From Arcanobacterium wilhelmae (GTDB lineage: Bacteria > Actinomycetota > Actinomycetes > Actinomycetales > Actinomycetaceae), in NCBI RefSeq assembly GCF_029632765.1, contig NZ_CP121247.1, forward strand, positions 1,612,001 through 1,676,000: 64,000 bases of DNA. The letters are read 5' to 3'. Made by a program: the position numbers and the translations under genes. Under the pieces are notes generated by a model. It saw only the letters and a list, made by a program, of their open reading frames with translations, was not told the origin of the DNA and did no database searches. Below, in pieces: positions 1-9,533 of this stretch. Position 1 is the stretch's first letter; each line of letters starts with the position of its first letter.

Positions 1-685
1 CGACGGGCGCGTGTGCGCCGTCGACGTCGGCGAAGCCGAGCACCGAACCGTCAAACCCGCCAACCTGCGAACCCGGAAGCGAGTGCACGCCGTAGCCTGG
101 CGTACCGCCGCCGCGGCCCTGAAGGGTAATGAACGCGTCGCCAGCGATCTGGCTCGAGAAACGTGTACAACGCTGGCACAGGATGCAGCGGTCGCGATCG
201 AGCAGGATCTGGGCAGAAACCGAAATCGGCTTCGGGTAGGTGCGCTTAATATCAACGAAACGCGACTGTGTACGGCCGTCGGTCATTGCCTGGTTCTGCA
301 GAGGGCACTCGCCGCCCTTGTCGCACACCGGGCAGTCCATCGGGTGGTTGATCAGGAGGAACTCCATCACACCCTTCTGGGCCTTCTTCGCTACCTCGGA
401 GGTAGCGCCCGTGTAGATCTCCATACCCGGGGAGACCGTCACAGCACACGAGGGCTGCGGCTTAGGCATCTTGCGCACATTGCCCTCGCGATCCGGAGCG
501 GCCACCTCAACCAGGCACTGGCGGCACGCGGCCGCGGGAGCCAGAAGCGGATGATCGCAGAAACGCGGGATGTGCACGCCCACCTTCTCAGCGGCGCGAA
601 TAATCAAAGTGCCCTTGGGGACCGAGACCTCCTTGCCGTCCACCTGGACGGTCACGAGTTCGGCCGGAGTATTCTTTTCACTCAT
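1..685 (-). CDS. nuoG: NADH-quinone oxidoreductase subunit G (N-terminal part, runs off window)
   Basis: Peripheral-arm subunit of respiratory complex I, carrying several iron-sulfur clusters between the NADH site and the quinone site. The ATG is at 685 and overlaps the nuoF stop as ATGA. The visible 228 residues hold the [2Fe-2S] cysteines ([16 protein letters not shown], then PSCAV), the His/Cys N5-type motif ([16 protein letters not shown]) and the start of the N6-type motif (RCILCQRC). The gene continues past position 1, so its molybdopterin-like domain and nuoH onward are not visible. It is the most distal visible gene of nuoA-G, all on the minus strand with stop/start overlaps. Confidence 0.96.
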   Translation of the reverse strand, partial: MSEKNTPAELVTVQVDGKEVSVPKGTLIIRAAEKVGVHIPRFCDHPLLAPAAACRQCLVEVAAPDREGNVRKMPKPQPSCAVTVSPGMEIYTGATSEVAKKAQKGVMEFLLINHPMDCPVCDKGGECPLQNQAMTDGRTQSRFVDIKRTYPKPISVSAQILLDRDRCILCQRCTRFSSQIAGDAFITLQGRGGGTPGYGVHSLPGSQVGGFDGSVLGFADVDGAHAPV

Positions 686-2025
686 TTGACACCTACTTCG
701 CTGAAGAGAACGGACTTTTCCGGCGGGTACAGCTCGCTGGCCGCCTTCTTCGTGCCGAGCACGAACTCGTCGCGGAACAAATCGATCGCGCTGCGGATCG
801 GAGTGGCAGCCGCGTCACCCAGCGCACAGAAGGAACGACCCGCGATATTCGACGCGATTTCGTAAATCAGGTCAATATCGGATTCCTTCGCAGTTCCTGT
901 CTCGAAACGGTGCATAATCTGGCGCATCCAGAACGTGCCCTCACGGCACGGGGTGCACTTGCCGCACGATTCGTGTTGATAGAAATCAGCCCAGCGGGAA
1001 ACCACGCGAACAACCGAAACTGTTTCGTCGAACACCTGAATCGCTCGGGTTGCGAGCATCGAGCCGCCCTCCGCAACTTCCTCGTAGCCAAGCGGGATAT
1101 CCAGATGATCGGGTGTGAACAGCGGAGCGGACGAACCTCCGATCGCATAGAACTTCAGCTCGTGTCCCTCGCGGATACCGCCGGCGAGCTCGATCAACTG
1201 ACGCATCGTAATACCGAACGGGGCCTCGTACTGGCCTGGGTGCTTCACGTGGCCGGAAATCGAGAAGATACCGTGTCCGCGAGAATTCTTCGTTTCTGCG
1301 CCCATCGCCTGGAACCATTCGGTGCCATGCACGAGGATTCCCGGCACAGACGAAATCGACTCCACGTTGTTAATCACGGTGGGGCGAGCGTACAGGCCCT
1401 CGGCCGCCGGGAACGGCGGCTTCAGGCGCGGCTGACCGCGGTAGCCCTCGAGCGAATCGAGAAGCGCAGTTTCCTCACCACAAATGTAGGCGCCAGCGCC
1501 GGCGTGAACCGTGATGTTAAGATCGTAATCACCGTTCGGGCCCTTCCCCTTGCCGAGCAGGCCGGCTTCGCGCGCTTCTCGCACGGCCGCCAGCAGGCGC
1601 CGGTACACGTGAACGACCTCGCCGCGCAGGTAAATGAAACCGTGGTTACCCCCGATCGCCAGCAGACAGATCGCCATGCCCTCGATCAACAGGTGAGGGT
1701 TTGCCATCAGGTGCGGAATATCCTTACACGTGCCCGGTTCGGATTCGTCCGCGTTCACCACGAGGTAGCGCGGACCGCCGTCAGCGGGCGGAAGGAACGA
1801 CCACTTCAGGCCAGTCGGGAAGCCTGCGCCTCCACGGCCGCGAAGCCCCGATTCCTTGATCAGATTGGTGATCGCGCCCGGTTCGGACGCCATCTCCCAC
1901 GCCTTCTCGAGACCTGTGTAGCCGCCGTTGGCGCGGTAGGTATCCAACGTCCAGGAGCGCTCCTTGTCCCACATGTCCGTCAGGACTGGGGCAAGACTTC
2001 CAGGTGCACTGTATGCCATCGTCAT
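682..2025 (-). CDS. nuoF: NADH-quinone oxidoreductase subunit F
   Basis: NADH dehydrogenase module of complex I: binds NADH and FMN and passes electrons to a [4Fe-4S] cluster. The 447-residue protein has the FMN/NADH glycine-rich motif [13 protein letters not shown] near residue 65 and the cluster motif [12 protein letters not shown] plus a later Cys (SFCALGD) near the C-terminus. Length fits the family. The first ATG (2025) overlaps the nuoE stop as ATGA; a second ATG two codons later is possible. Confidence 0.97.
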   Translation of the reverse strand: MTMAYSAPGSLAPVLTDMWDKERSWTLDTYRANGGYTGLEKAWEMASEPGAITNLIKESGLRGRGGAGFPTGLKWSFLPPADGGPRYLVVNADESEPGTCKDIPHLMANPHLLIEGMAICLLAIGGNHGFIYLRGEVVHVYRRLLAAVREAREAGLLGKGKGPNGDYDLNITVHAGAGAYICGEETALLDSLEGYRGQPRLKPPFPAAEGLYARPTVINNVESISSVPGILVHGTEWFQAMGAETKNSRGHGIFSISGHVKHPGQYEAPFGITMRQLIELAGGIREGHELKFYAIGGSSAPLFTPDHLDIPLGYEEVAEGGSMLATRAIQVFDETVSVVRVVSRWADFYQHESCGKCTPCREGTFWMRQIMHRFETGTAKESDIDLIYEIASNIAGRSFCALGDAAATPIRSAIDLFRDEFVLGTKKAASELYPPEKSVLFSEVGVK

Positions 2026-2693
2026 TCTCCTTCCGGCTTCGGGGCGGTCCAGCCGCGCTCGCGTGCGATTTCGAGGCCAGCCAGCGACGCCGGGCCGGCT
2101 GCAGGGCCTTCGTCCACATGGCCATCTTCGAAGCCAGCGAGGACGCGCTCATTCTGCTTGAAGGTAGGCGCGACGACGGGGCCGCGGGTCGGGTGGATAT
2201 CGCGGCCTGCGCGGATGTCGTCCACCAGAGCCTTCGCCGACGCCGGGGTCTGGTTGTCGAAGAACTCCCAGTTGACCATGATCACGGGCGCGTAATCGCA
2301 GGCAGCGTTGCACTCGAGCTGCTCGAGCGTGATTTTGCCGTCTTCCGTAGTTTCGTCATGACCGACGCCCACGTACTTCGTGAGCTCTTCCCAGATCGCG
2401 TCGCCGCCCATCACGGCACACAGGGCGTTGGTGCACACACCAACGTTGTATTCGCCGTTGGGGTGGCGGCGGTACTGCGAATAGAAGGTGGCGACGGCGG
2501 AGACTTCCGCCTTTGTCACGTTCAGCAGATCTGCCACGAGCGCGATGCCGCGCGGCGAGCAGAAGCCGTCCTCCGACTGCACGAGGTGCAGCAACGGCAT
2601 GATCGCGCTACGTGCTTCGGGGTAGCGCGCAATTACCTCGGCGCCGTCGCGGCGCAGACGTTCCTCAACTTCAGGGGTGTACGGGGTAGCCAT
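2022..2693 (-). CDS. nuoE: NADH-quinone oxidoreductase subunit E
   Basis: 24-kDa thioredoxin-like subunit of the complex I NADH module, carrying the N1a [2Fe-2S] cluster. The four expected ligands are visible as VCTNALC (Cys-x4-Cys) and, some 35 residues later, CNAAC (Cys-x3-Cys). The protein is 223 residues; the part after the second Cys pair is a hydrophilic tail of about 80 residues, longer than in the E. coli subunit but ordinary for actinobacteria. Its ATG overlaps the nuoD stop and its stop overlaps the nuoF start, so translation is probably coupled. Confidence 0.96.
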   Translation of the reverse strand: MATPYTPEVEERLRRDGAEVIARYPEARSAIMPLLHLVQSEDGFCSPRGIALVADLLNVTKAEVSAVATFYSQYRRHPNGEYNVGVCTNALCAVMGGDAIWEELTKYVGVGHDETTEDGKITLEQLECNAACDYAPVIMVNWEFFDNQTPASAKALVDDIRAGRDIHPTRGPVVAPTFKQNERVLAGFEDGHVDEGPAAGPASLAGLEIARERGWTAPKPEGE

Positions 2694-4039
2694 CAGCGAT
2701 CAACTCCTCCCATCACTGGATCGATAGCAGCGAGCGCCATGATCGTGTCGGCAAGGAAGGATCCTTCCGACATGAGAGCGAGCGACTGCAGGTTGTTGTA
2801 GCTTGGGTCGCGGAAGTGGGCGCGGTACGGGCGGGTTCCGCCGTCGGAAACCACGTGTACACCCAGAATTCCCTTCGCGTGCTCCACCAACTGGTAGGCC
2901 TGGCCTGCGGGAACGCGGAAGCCTTCCGTCACCAGCTTGAAGTGATGGATGAGGGATTCCATCGACTGGGTCATGATCTCTTCGACGTGCTCGGGCGCAG
3001 AGCCCTGGCCGTCGGAGCCGATCGAGAGGCGAGCCGGCCATGCGATCTTCTTATCTTCGATCATCACGGGCTGACCTTCAGTGCGGTCCAGCTCATCGAG
3101 AACCTGGTAGCAGATACGGATCGACTGCAGGGCCTCTTCGAAGCGAACCACAGCGCGAGTGTAGGCATCGGCCTTATCGCGAAGCGGCACATCGAACTCG
3201 TACTTCTCGTAACCGCAATAGGGCTGCGTCTTACGAAGATCGGCCGGAAGGCCAGCGGCGCGCAACGACGGGCCCGTCATCGACAGTGCCATCATCGACG
3301 ATAGCGGCGAAACAGCCACATCCTCGTGACGGATCTTGAAGATCGGGTTATCGAGAGTCAGATCCATCATCTCGGAGATCGTGAGGCGAATCTTCGGAAG
3401 CAACTCACGGATGTAGTCGGTGCCGCCGGCGGGCAGATCCTCCAGCACACCGCCAGGGCGGATGAACTCGTTATTCATGCGCAGGCCGGTGATGTCTTCC
3501 ATGATTCGCAGGATGTCTTCGCGGGCACGGAAGCCGAGCGTCAGCATCGTCGTCGCGCCGAGCTCGTTGCCGGCCGAACCAACAGCCACGATGTGCGAGG
3601 AGATGCGCGTGAGCTCCATCAGGAGCACACGGATCGCGGATGCACGCTCCGGAATCTGATCCGTGATGCCGAGCAGCTTCTCTACCGCCAGGCAGTACGC
3701 CACTTCCTGGAACGTGGGAGCCACGTAATCCATGCGGGTGCAGTATGCAACGCCCTGGGTCCAGGTGCGGTACTCCATGTTCTTCTCAATACCGGTGTGG
3801 AGGAAGCCGGTCGAGGCTTTCACTTCACGCACGTATTCGCCGTCGAGCTCGAACTGCAGGCGAAGCACGCCGTGCGTTGCCGGGTGCACCGGGCCGAGGT
3901 TGACAACGATGTGCTCCTCGCCGATCTCTTCGGCTTCGCGGGCAATATCGGCCCAATCGCCGCCGACCGATTCGTAGGAACCGTAGCTGGCAACTTCAAC
4001 TTCATCAATCGCGCCCATCGCGCGGGGCTGATCTGCCAT
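2693..4039 (-). CDS. nuoD: NADH-quinone oxidoreductase subunit D
   Basis: 49-kDa subunit of complex I, which forms part of the quinone-binding pocket. The open frame extends upstream to 4144, but that part is antisense-like sequence overlapping nuoC. The ATG at 4039 has a strong GGAGGG ribosome-binding site about 9 nt upstream and makes an ATGA overlap with the nuoC stop, so 448 residues is the better model. Family motifs include [15 protein letters not shown] near residue 45 and the conserved C-terminal DPVMGGVDR. Confidence 0.97.
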   Translation of the reverse strand: MADQPRAMGAIDEVEVASYGSYESVGGDWADIAREAEEIGEEHIVVNLGPVHPATHGVLRLQFELDGEYVREVKASTGFLHTGIEKNMEYRTWTQGVAYCTRMDYVAPTFQEVAYCLAVEKLLGITDQIPERASAIRVLLMELTRISSHIVAVGSAGNELGATTMLTLGFRAREDILRIMEDITGLRMNNEFIRPGGVLEDLPAGGTDYIRELLPKIRLTISEMMDLTLDNPIFKIRHEDVAVSPLSSMMALSMTGPSLRAAGLPADLRKTQPYCGYEKYEFDVPLRDKADAYTRAVVRFEEALQSIRICYQVLDELDRTEGQPVMIEDKKIAWPARLSIGSDGQGSAPEHVEEIMTQSMESLIHHFKLVTEGFRVPAGQAYQLVEHAKGILGVHVVSDGGTRPYRAHFRDPSYNNLQSLALMSEGSFLADTIMALAAIDPVMGGVDR

Positions 4040-4737
4040 CAGTTGTACTCCCTCCTGGTGTCCGGCGGCGGAACAACCGCGCCCTTGTATTCCACCGGGA
4101 TACCGCCCAGCGGGTAGTCCTTGCGTTGCGGGTGGCCGACCCAATCATCGGGCATCGCCGAACGAACAAGGGCCGGGTGGCCGTCGAACACAATACCCAT
4201 CAGATCGAACGCCTCGCGCTCTGCCCAATCGTCGCCCGGGTAGACCGGCACGAGCGACGGCATGTGCGGATCGGCATCCGGAGCCGTCACTTCGAGCGCA
4301 ATCATGCGGTTGTGGGTGAACGAGAACAGCGGGAAGTAACCGTGAAGTTCACGGCCTTTATCCTGCGGGTAGTGAACGGCCGACACGCCAAGAGTCATCT
4401 CGAAGCGCAGATCCTGATCGTCACGGCAGTACTTTGCGACCGTCAACAGGTGCTCACGGGGCACGAAGATCACAAGTTGGCCGTTTTGCGTGGAGACCTT
4501 TTCGATCACCTGCTCGGGTGCGAGGCCGTCGGCCTCGGCGAGTTCCACGATGACGTCCACAACTTCGTCGAACCAGCCGCCGTACGGGCGGGTAGCCGGC
4601 GGGGCAACGACGGCGGTCTCGCGTTGAGTCGAGAAGCCGGTGGTATCCCCACTATCTTTCACGCCCCACATGCCGGATCGGCGTGCGATCACCTCGGGGC
4701 CGGCGCCGCTCTTGGGCGCGATTTCGTTTTCGCTCAC
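4039..4737 (-). CDS. nuoC: NADH-quinone oxidoreductase subunit C
   Basis: 30-kDa subunit of the complex I peripheral arm; contacts NuoD and NuoB near the quinone site. The signature ERETYDLMGI-type motif is present as [16 protein letters not shown], followed by [20 protein letters not shown]. The 232-residue protein starts at a GTG (4737) overlapping the nuoB stop. A variable tail of about 60 residues precedes the conserved core. Confidence 0.95.
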   Translation of the reverse strand: MSENEIAPKSGAGPEVIARRSGMWGVKDSGDTTGFSTQRETAVVAPPATRPYGGWFDEVVDVIVELAEADGLAPEQVIEKVSTQNGQLVIFVPREHLLTVAKYCRDDQDLRFEMTLGVSAVHYPQDKGRELHGYFPLFSFTHNRMIALEVTAPDADPHMPSLVPVYPGDDWAEREAFDLMGIVFDGHPALVRSAMPDDWVGHPQRKDYPLGGIPVEYKGAVVPPPDTRREYN

Positions 4738-5297
4738 CTCAACAGTCCCTTCTTATCCTCGAGGGGCATCGCCTTTAGGGCAGCTTCCTCAGCTGCGCGA
4801 GCCACGCGCTTGCGGTGCTCGCCGATCGGGGCTCCTTCGATCACGCCGTTGCGTAGCTCGAAGATCGCGTTGATCAACATTTCAGGGCGCGGAGGGCAAC
4901 CGGGGAGGTACACATCAACAGGAACGATGTGATCGATGCCCTGCACCACAGAGTAGTTGTTGAACATACCGCCCGTGGACGCACACACGCCCATGGAAAT
5001 CACCCACTTGGGCTCCATGAGCTGGTCGTACGTGTTACGAACAACCGGCGCCATCTTCTGGGAAACGCGGCCGGAAACGATCATGAGATCGGCCTGGCGC
5101 GGCGAGGCACGGAACACTTCCATGCCGATTCGGGAGGCATCAAAACGAACCGCGCCGAATGCCATCATTTCGATAGCACAGCAGGCCAGTCCCATTGTGA
5201 CTGGCCAGATCGAGCGCGCTTTCGCCCATCCAAGAACGTCCTCAACGGCTCCGAGCGCCTTGCCCGGCTCCGTATCGATCTTTACTTCTTCACTCAT
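4734..5297 (-). CDS. nuoB: NADH-quinone oxidoreductase subunit B
   Basis: Carries the terminal N2 [4Fe-4S] cluster that reduces quinone in complex I. The tandem cysteines are visible ([10 protein letters not shown]), with further ligands in SMGVCAST and PGCPPRPE. At 187 residues it matches the family. It sits 3 bp behind nuoA and overlaps nuoC, within the same minus-strand operon. Confidence 0.97.
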   Translation of the reverse strand: MSEEVKIDTEPGKALGAVEDVLGWAKARSIWPVTMGLACCAIEMMAFGAVRFDASRIGMEVFRASPRQADLMIVSGRVSQKMAPVVRNTYDQLMEPKWVISMGVCASTGGMFNNYSVVQGIDHIVPVDVYLPGCPPRPEMLINAIFELRNGVIEGAPIGEHRKRVARAAEEAALKAMPLEDKKGLLR

Positions 5298-5300
5298 TCA

Positions 5301-5660
5301 TTACTCCCATTCAAGTCCGCCGCGGCGCCACTCGTAGAGGAACGGCACGGTGATCAGGGCGACGAAAACGCCGATTGCGATGAGGCCTCCAAGGCCAAGG
5401 GCCTCGTGGTTCACGGCCCACGGGTAGAGGAAAACAACCTCTATATCGAACACGATGAAGGTCATTGCGGTGAGGAAGTACTTCACCGGGAAGCGGCCAG
5501 CATTGCCCGCATTCGGTGTGGCTTCCACACCACATTCGTAGTTCGACACCTTCACGCGGTTGTAGCGCTTCGGGCCGAGGATTGCGCTCATGATCAGACC
5601 GCCGGCGGCAATTGCGAGCGCCGCCGCGATCATGATCAGGATCGGAATGTTTCCAGACAT
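5301..5660 (-). CDS. nuoA: NADH-quinone oxidoreductase subunit A
   Basis: Small membrane subunit of complex I with three predicted transmembrane helices (about residues 5-27, 62-80 and 90-110). The family motif YECGVEAT and the following AGRFPVKYF are present. 119 residues. An AAGGTGGAGG ribosome-binding site lies just before the ATG at 5660. It is the first gene of the visible operon, so the promoter should lie in 5661-5764. Confidence 0.97.
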   Translation of the reverse strand: MSGNIPILIMIAAALAIAAGGLIMSAILGPKRYNRVKVSNYECGVEATPNAGNAGRFPVKYFLTAMTFIVFDIEVVFLYPWAVNHEALGLGGLIAIGVFVALITVPFLYEWRRGGLEWE

Positions 5661-5764
5661 TGGACCTCCACCTTTTCCCTAAAACGTTCCGTAGCCTGAG
5701 TTTTCACTCAGAGCTGATATTGACACTGTATAACTTGTTGGCGACATTTTCCGGCCTTCTCGTC
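5661..5764 (-). promoter_or_regulatory. nuo operon leader / likely promoter region
   Basis: The 104-bp gap between menJ and nuoA is A/T-richer than the flanking genes and should hold the nuo promoter. Read on the minus strand it has a short inverted repeat (CTGAG-TGAAAA-CTCAG) and the strong nuoA ribosome-binding site. I cannot assign -35 and -10 boxes with confidence. Confidence 0.4.
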
Positions 5765-7033
5765 TCACGCCCGTGGCACCACCTTCGTTGCCAGCGTGAT
5801 CAGGCGATCCATCCAATCGCCACCTCGCCGATCGTAAGCATCCGACAGGAGCTTCATCACCAGTTTCATCAAAGTCTTTCGAGGCAGACCGTACTTCACG
5901 CACGCGTGCATGATGGCCGGTTTCTCAATCAGCCATGCAAACACTCGACCAAGCGTGTAATAGCCGCCGAGCTCGCCACGCATATCCTCCACGTAGCCGG
6001 CCATCACAGCGTCGCGCTCCGCAGCCGAATCACGTACCAGCGCCTGAGCAAGATAATCCGCAACGACACGCCCCGCCGCCAGCGCATACGCAATCCCCTC
6101 GCCATTGAACGGGGAAACCATGCCACCGGCGTCGCCAACAAGGGCCAAACCATCGGCATACAACGGCTGGCGGTTGAATGCCATCGGAAGGGCGGCGCTC
6201 TTGACCTTGCCCACCTGGTTTTCCGGCGTTAGCTCCCACTCCGGAGGAGTGTTCTCGAGCCATGTGTTGAACACCTTGCGGTAGTCGATCCCTGTGGGGG
6301 TAGCAGTGGACGAGAGCGATCCGAGCCCGACGTTCACCAGGCCGTCGCCGACGGCGAAGATCCACGCGTAGCCTGGGAGCTGTTCGGATTCGCCGGGCTT
6401 GCCCGCCCAGAGCTCCAGCTGTGATTCCATAAACGTGGTTGTGGCGAGCGGAGAGCGGAAGTAGGCGCGCACCGCAACACCCATGGGGCGCTTTGGATCC
6501 TTCTCGCGGCCGATCGACGTGGCGAGGCGCGCGGAAACTCCTCCTGCGTCCACGACGAACTGCCCGTGAACCTCAAACTCTTCCTTGCTCGCGTTCTCGC
6601 GAGCAGTGACGCCGACGACGCGGCCCGCACCGTCGCGAATCGCGCCCGTCACCGTGACGCCTTCCATTAGGCGCGCGCCCGAGGCCTGCGCGTGGCGCAC
6701 GAGCTCTTCATCGAGCACTTCGCGGCGCCGACCAGATCCGTAGTTCGGCTGGGAGGCAAGCTTCGGCCAGGGCACCTCAACGAAGTTGCCAGCGCCGCTA
6801 CCACGGATTCCATAGTTGCGAACCCAGCCCTCATCCTCACGCATCGGCAGGCCCATGCGGACCAGTTCGACGACGGTTCGCGGGGTGAGACCATCACCAC
6901 ACGTCTTATCGCGGGGATAGGTAGCCTTCTCAAGAATGAGCACATCGATACCGTTCTTTGCCAGGTAATGAGCGGTCGACGAACCGCCCGGGCCACCGCC
7001 CACAACGATCACTGTGGCTTGTTCAACCCGCAC
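5765..7033 (-). CDS. menJ: FAD-dependent geranylgeranyl reductase family protein, probable menaquinone reductase
   Basis: Probably saturates one isoprene unit of the menaquinone side chain, as mycobacterial MenJ does. The N-terminus has the Rossmann FAD motif VIVVGGGPGGSSTAHYL; further on are the family motifs PRDKTCGDGLTPR, ELWAGKPGE and LVGDAGGMVSPFNGEGIAYA. The frame opens at 7081, but the GTG at 7033 places the FAD motif close to the start and has a GGAAGGGG ribosome-binding site at good spacing; ATG codons at 7057, 7054 and 7081 are alternatives. It lies between menG and nuoA on the same strand. Plant-type geranylgeranyl reductase activity on another lipid cannot be excluded. Confidence 0.85.
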   Translation of the reverse strand: MRVEQATVIVVGGGPGGSSTAHYLAKNGIDVLILEKATYPRDKTCGDGLTPRTVVELVRMGLPMREDEGWVRNYGIRGSGAGNFVEVPWPKLASQPNYGSGRRREVLDEELVRHAQASGARLMEGVTVTGAIRDGAGRVVGVTARENASKEEFEVHGQFVVDAGGVSARLATSIGREKDPKRPMGVAVRAYFRSPLATTTFMESQLELWAGKPGESEQLPGYAWIFAVGDGLVNVGLGSLSSTATPTGIDYRKVFNTWLENTPPEWELTPENQVGKVKSAALPMAFNRQPLYADGLALVGDAGGMVSPFNGEGIAYALAAGRVVADYLAQALVRDSAAERDAVMAGYVEDMRGELGGYYTLGRVFAWLIEKPAIMHACVKYGLPRKTLMKLVMKLLSDAYDRRGGDWMDRLITLATKVVPRA

Positions 7034-7395
7034 GGATCGCCCCTTCCTGGCCATCATCGGCCTTTTTATTACCCATTCCAAACTAGTCTACCGGCGTTCT
7101 GGAGCGGAAAAGTAATTAATACCGACCGAATTACGAAAGACTTTCGTGCCCTATATATCGGCTCACATGACCTGGGTAAATACCGACGAAGGCAGACCAC
7201 TTGCCCAATCGATGCCCGAGCGCAAAGACCGCGCCGGCGTCGGGAATATGCGCCCGGGTATTGCCAGGACGACGGCGTACGCGGCCCCGAGAAACTCGTA
7301 TGCAAAAGCGGGCGGAGGGAAACCTCCGCCCGCTTTCACACCCCGGCCCTAAACTCGGCCGAGGAAGAACGCTACTTACGCGCCCGTCGTCGCAC
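7034..7395. other. Intergenic region between menG and menJ
   Basis: 362 bp without a supported gene. It holds the menG terminator (7305-7336), one copy of the dispersed CGGCGTCGGG motif near 7237, and presumably the menJ promoter. Short open frames here show no recognisable protein. Confidence 0.5.
7305..7336 (-). terminator. Rho-independent terminator after menG
   Basis: Perfect 14-bp stem (7305-7318 with 7323-7336) around a 4-nt loop. On the minus strand the stem is followed by CTTTTGCA, giving a short U-tract. It lies 60 bp past the menG stop. Confidence 0.85.
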
Positions 7396-8091
7396 CTACT
7401 TCCAGGCGCGATGCAACGCCACAATGCCGCCAGACATGTTCTTGTACTCGACCCCGCGCCAGCCCGCGGCCGCCACCCACTGCGCAAACTCACGCTGGGC
7501 AGGCCACTTGCGGATCGACTCGACGAGGTAGTCGTAAGCGGGTGGGTCGGACGAAAACTTCGCCATCAGCGGCATAATCTGGTCTGAGAAGAAACGGTAC
7601 AACTGATTGAAAGCCGCGTTCTGGGGTTGTGAAAACTCCGCCACCACGAGGCGGCCACCCGGCTTGACCACGCGGTACATCTCCGCGAGCGCCTTGTGCG
7701 GATCGTTCACATTGCGCAGGCCGTAAGAGATCGTCACGGCGTCGAACGTGTTGTCCTCGAAGGGAAGATCCATCGCGTCGCCCTGCACAAAATTCAGGTG
7801 CGGGTACCGACGGCGCCCCTCTTCGATCATGCCGGCCGAAAAATCGAGCGCCACAACCTCCGCGCCCGCCTTCGCATACTCCGCCGACGACGTACCCGTG
7901 CCTGCGGCGAGATCGAGGATCTTCTCCCCCGGCTTTGGATCGATCGCTACGGTCGTCGTGCGGCGCCAGCCATACACCTGGCCGCCGGTCAGCACCGTGT
8001 TCATAAGGTCGTACTTGGCGGCGACGTCGTCGAACATGCTCGACACGTCGCCCGGGTTCTTCTCCAATGTGGCTCGCTTCATAGAAAGCAT
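7396..8091 (-). CDS. menG: Demethylmenaquinone methyltransferase
   Basis: SAM-dependent C-methylation of demethylmenaquinone, the last ring step of menaquinone synthesis. Class I methyltransferase fold: motif I LDLAAGTGTSS near residue 62, and the UbiE/MenG signatures VAAKYDLMN near the N-terminus and SYGLRNV. 231 residues. The ATG at 8091 has an AGGTGG ribosome-binding site; an ATG three codons later is an alternative. It is divergent from menF with about 30 bp between starts, so their promoters must overlap. Confidence 0.95.
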   Translation of the reverse strand: MLSMKRATLEKNPGDVSSMFDDVAAKYDLMNTVLTGGQVYGWRRTTTVAIDPKPGEKILDLAAGTGTSSAEYAKAGAEVVALDFSAGMIEEGRRRYPHLNFVQGDAMDLPFEDNTFDAVTISYGLRNVNDPHKALAEMYRVVKPGGRLVVAEFSQPQNAAFNQLYRFFSDQIMPLMAKFSSDPPAYDYLVESIRKWPAQREFAQWVAAAGWRGVEYKNMSGGIVALHRAWK

Positions 8092-8122
8092 TTAACCACC
8101 TGCGCGGGTAGGATTCTTGTCC

Positions 8123-9388
8123 ATGTTGACGATGCCACAGCTACGAGCACAAACCACCCGCCTCCCCCGCACTGTCGATCTGGAGGCCCTGATTCCCGAC
8201 GCCGGGGCGCACGTGTGGTTGCGCGGCGAGGACGGGCTTGTGGGCGCGGGCGTGGCTGCGCGGCTCGATCTGGAGCCACGGGGTGGCGAGCGACCGGAAG
8301 ATTCGCGCCGTTTCGCTGAGGGGGCGCAGTGGTGGCAGATGCTGTGCGAGAAGGCGGAAATCCGTGATGACGTGGCGTTGCCGGGCACCGGGTTGGTTTC
8401 GTTCGGTTCGTTCGCCTTCGACGCCGGCTCGCAGGCTGGGTCGGCGCTGCTGGTTCCGCAGGTTGTGGTGGGCAAGCGCGGCGAGGATTGCTGGATCACG
8501 CTGATCGGCGTGGTGGGCGTGGATGTTTTCGACACACTCGCTGGGCCAGCGAAGGCGTTGCTGGATGCGGCTTTGAAGGGTGAAACGACGCCGGTGGCAC
8601 CGATGCCGGCGGTGAGCGTGGAGGATTCTACGGGGGCGGCGTTTGAGGCGAATGTTTCTGCAGCTCTGGAGCAGATCCGCACAGGCGAGGCAGAGAAGAT
8701 CGTGGTGGCGCGAAGCGTGGACGTGAGCTCGGATACGGAAATCCCTGAGCGCACGTTGGCCGCGCGTTTACACCAGGCCTACCCAGACTGCTGGATATTT
8801 GACGTGGACGGGCTGATCGGAGCAACCCCGGAGATGCTTGCGCAGAGTTCGCCGGAGGGGATCTCGGTGCGCGTGCTGGCGGGAACCGGCGCGCCGGATG
8901 GACACGATCTGATGACCGAGAAGAACCTGGCGGAACACGCGCTCGCGGCGGCAAGTGCGAGAGAGGCGCTGGCCGCCCTTGGCGAGGTGAAGGCCAGCGA
9001 GCCGTTTGTGCTCAAGCTCGCGAACGTTTCGCATATTGCGACGGATCTCGTGGCCACGCCGTCGTTTGATGCCACTCCTTTGCAGATTGCCGGAGCGCTT
9101 CATCCGACGGCGGCGCTCGGCGGCACGCCGCGCGCCGCCGCGATGGCGAGCATTGCGGCGCTCGAGACTACCGACCGCGATCGGTATGGCGCACCCGTTG
9201 GCTGGATGGACGCGAAAGGCGAAGGCCAGTGGGCGGTTGCCCTGCGGTGCCTGCGCATGTTCACGCCAAGCGCCGCACGCGCCTGGGCCGGGGCCGGGAT
9301 CGTTGAGGGCTCAGATCCAGCAACTGAGCTGGCTGAAACCCGAGCGAAGTTCGCCCCGATTATGGAGGCTCTCGGCGTCACAAGGTAA
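8123..9388 (+). CDS. menF: Isochorismate synthase
   Basis: Converts chorismate to isochorismate, committing it to menaquinone synthesis. Chorismate-binding enzyme fold in the C-terminal two thirds: KIVVARSVDV near residue 195, GATPEMLAQ, VLAGTG, the HPTAALGGTPR motif and RDRYGAPVGW. I chose the ATG at 8123, with AGGA upstream, over an in-frame TTG at 8117. 421 residues. The N-terminus includes one copy of the dispersed CCGACGCCGG motif, coding IPDAGAH. Siderophore isochorismate synthases are related, but the men context decides. Confidence 0.9.
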   Translation: MLTMPQLRAQTTRLPRTVDLEALIPDAGAHVWLRGEDGLVGAGVAARLDLEPRGGERPEDSRRFAEGAQWWQMLCEKAEIRDDVALPGTGLVSFGSFAFDAGSQAGSALLVPQVVVGKRGEDCWITLIGVVGVDVFDTLAGPAKALLDAALKGETTPVAPMPAVSVEDSTGAAFEANVSAALEQIRTGEAEKIVVARSVDVSSDTEIPERTLAARLHQAYPDCWIFDVDGLIGATPEMLAQSSPEGISVRVLAGTGAPDGHDLMTEKNLAEHALAAASAREALAALGEVKASEPFVLKLANVSHIATDLVATPSFDATPLQIAGALHPTAALGGTPRAAAMASIAALETTDRDRYGAPVGWMDAKGEGQWAVALRCLRMFTPSAARAWAGAGIVEGSDPATELAETRAKFAPIMEALGVTR

Positions 9389-9533
9389 CGTCTGAGTTCG
9401 TCACTCAACCTGTCCGGGCCACGCCACGCCGAAAGCTCTACATCACACGGATCGCTCCCCTCCCACAGGCGTGACGAAAATGGCGAGTTTTCGGCTTCTG
9501 GGATAGAAAACGTATCGCTAGCGCCGGACCTCG

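Noticed and set aside
4040..4144. N-terminal extension of NuoD
   Set aside because: It overlaps nuoC; the ATG at 4039 has GGAGGG and an ATGA junction.
5690..5760. Rex or other redox operator before nuoA
   Set aside because: An imperfect inverted repeat is present but does not match a Rex consensus.
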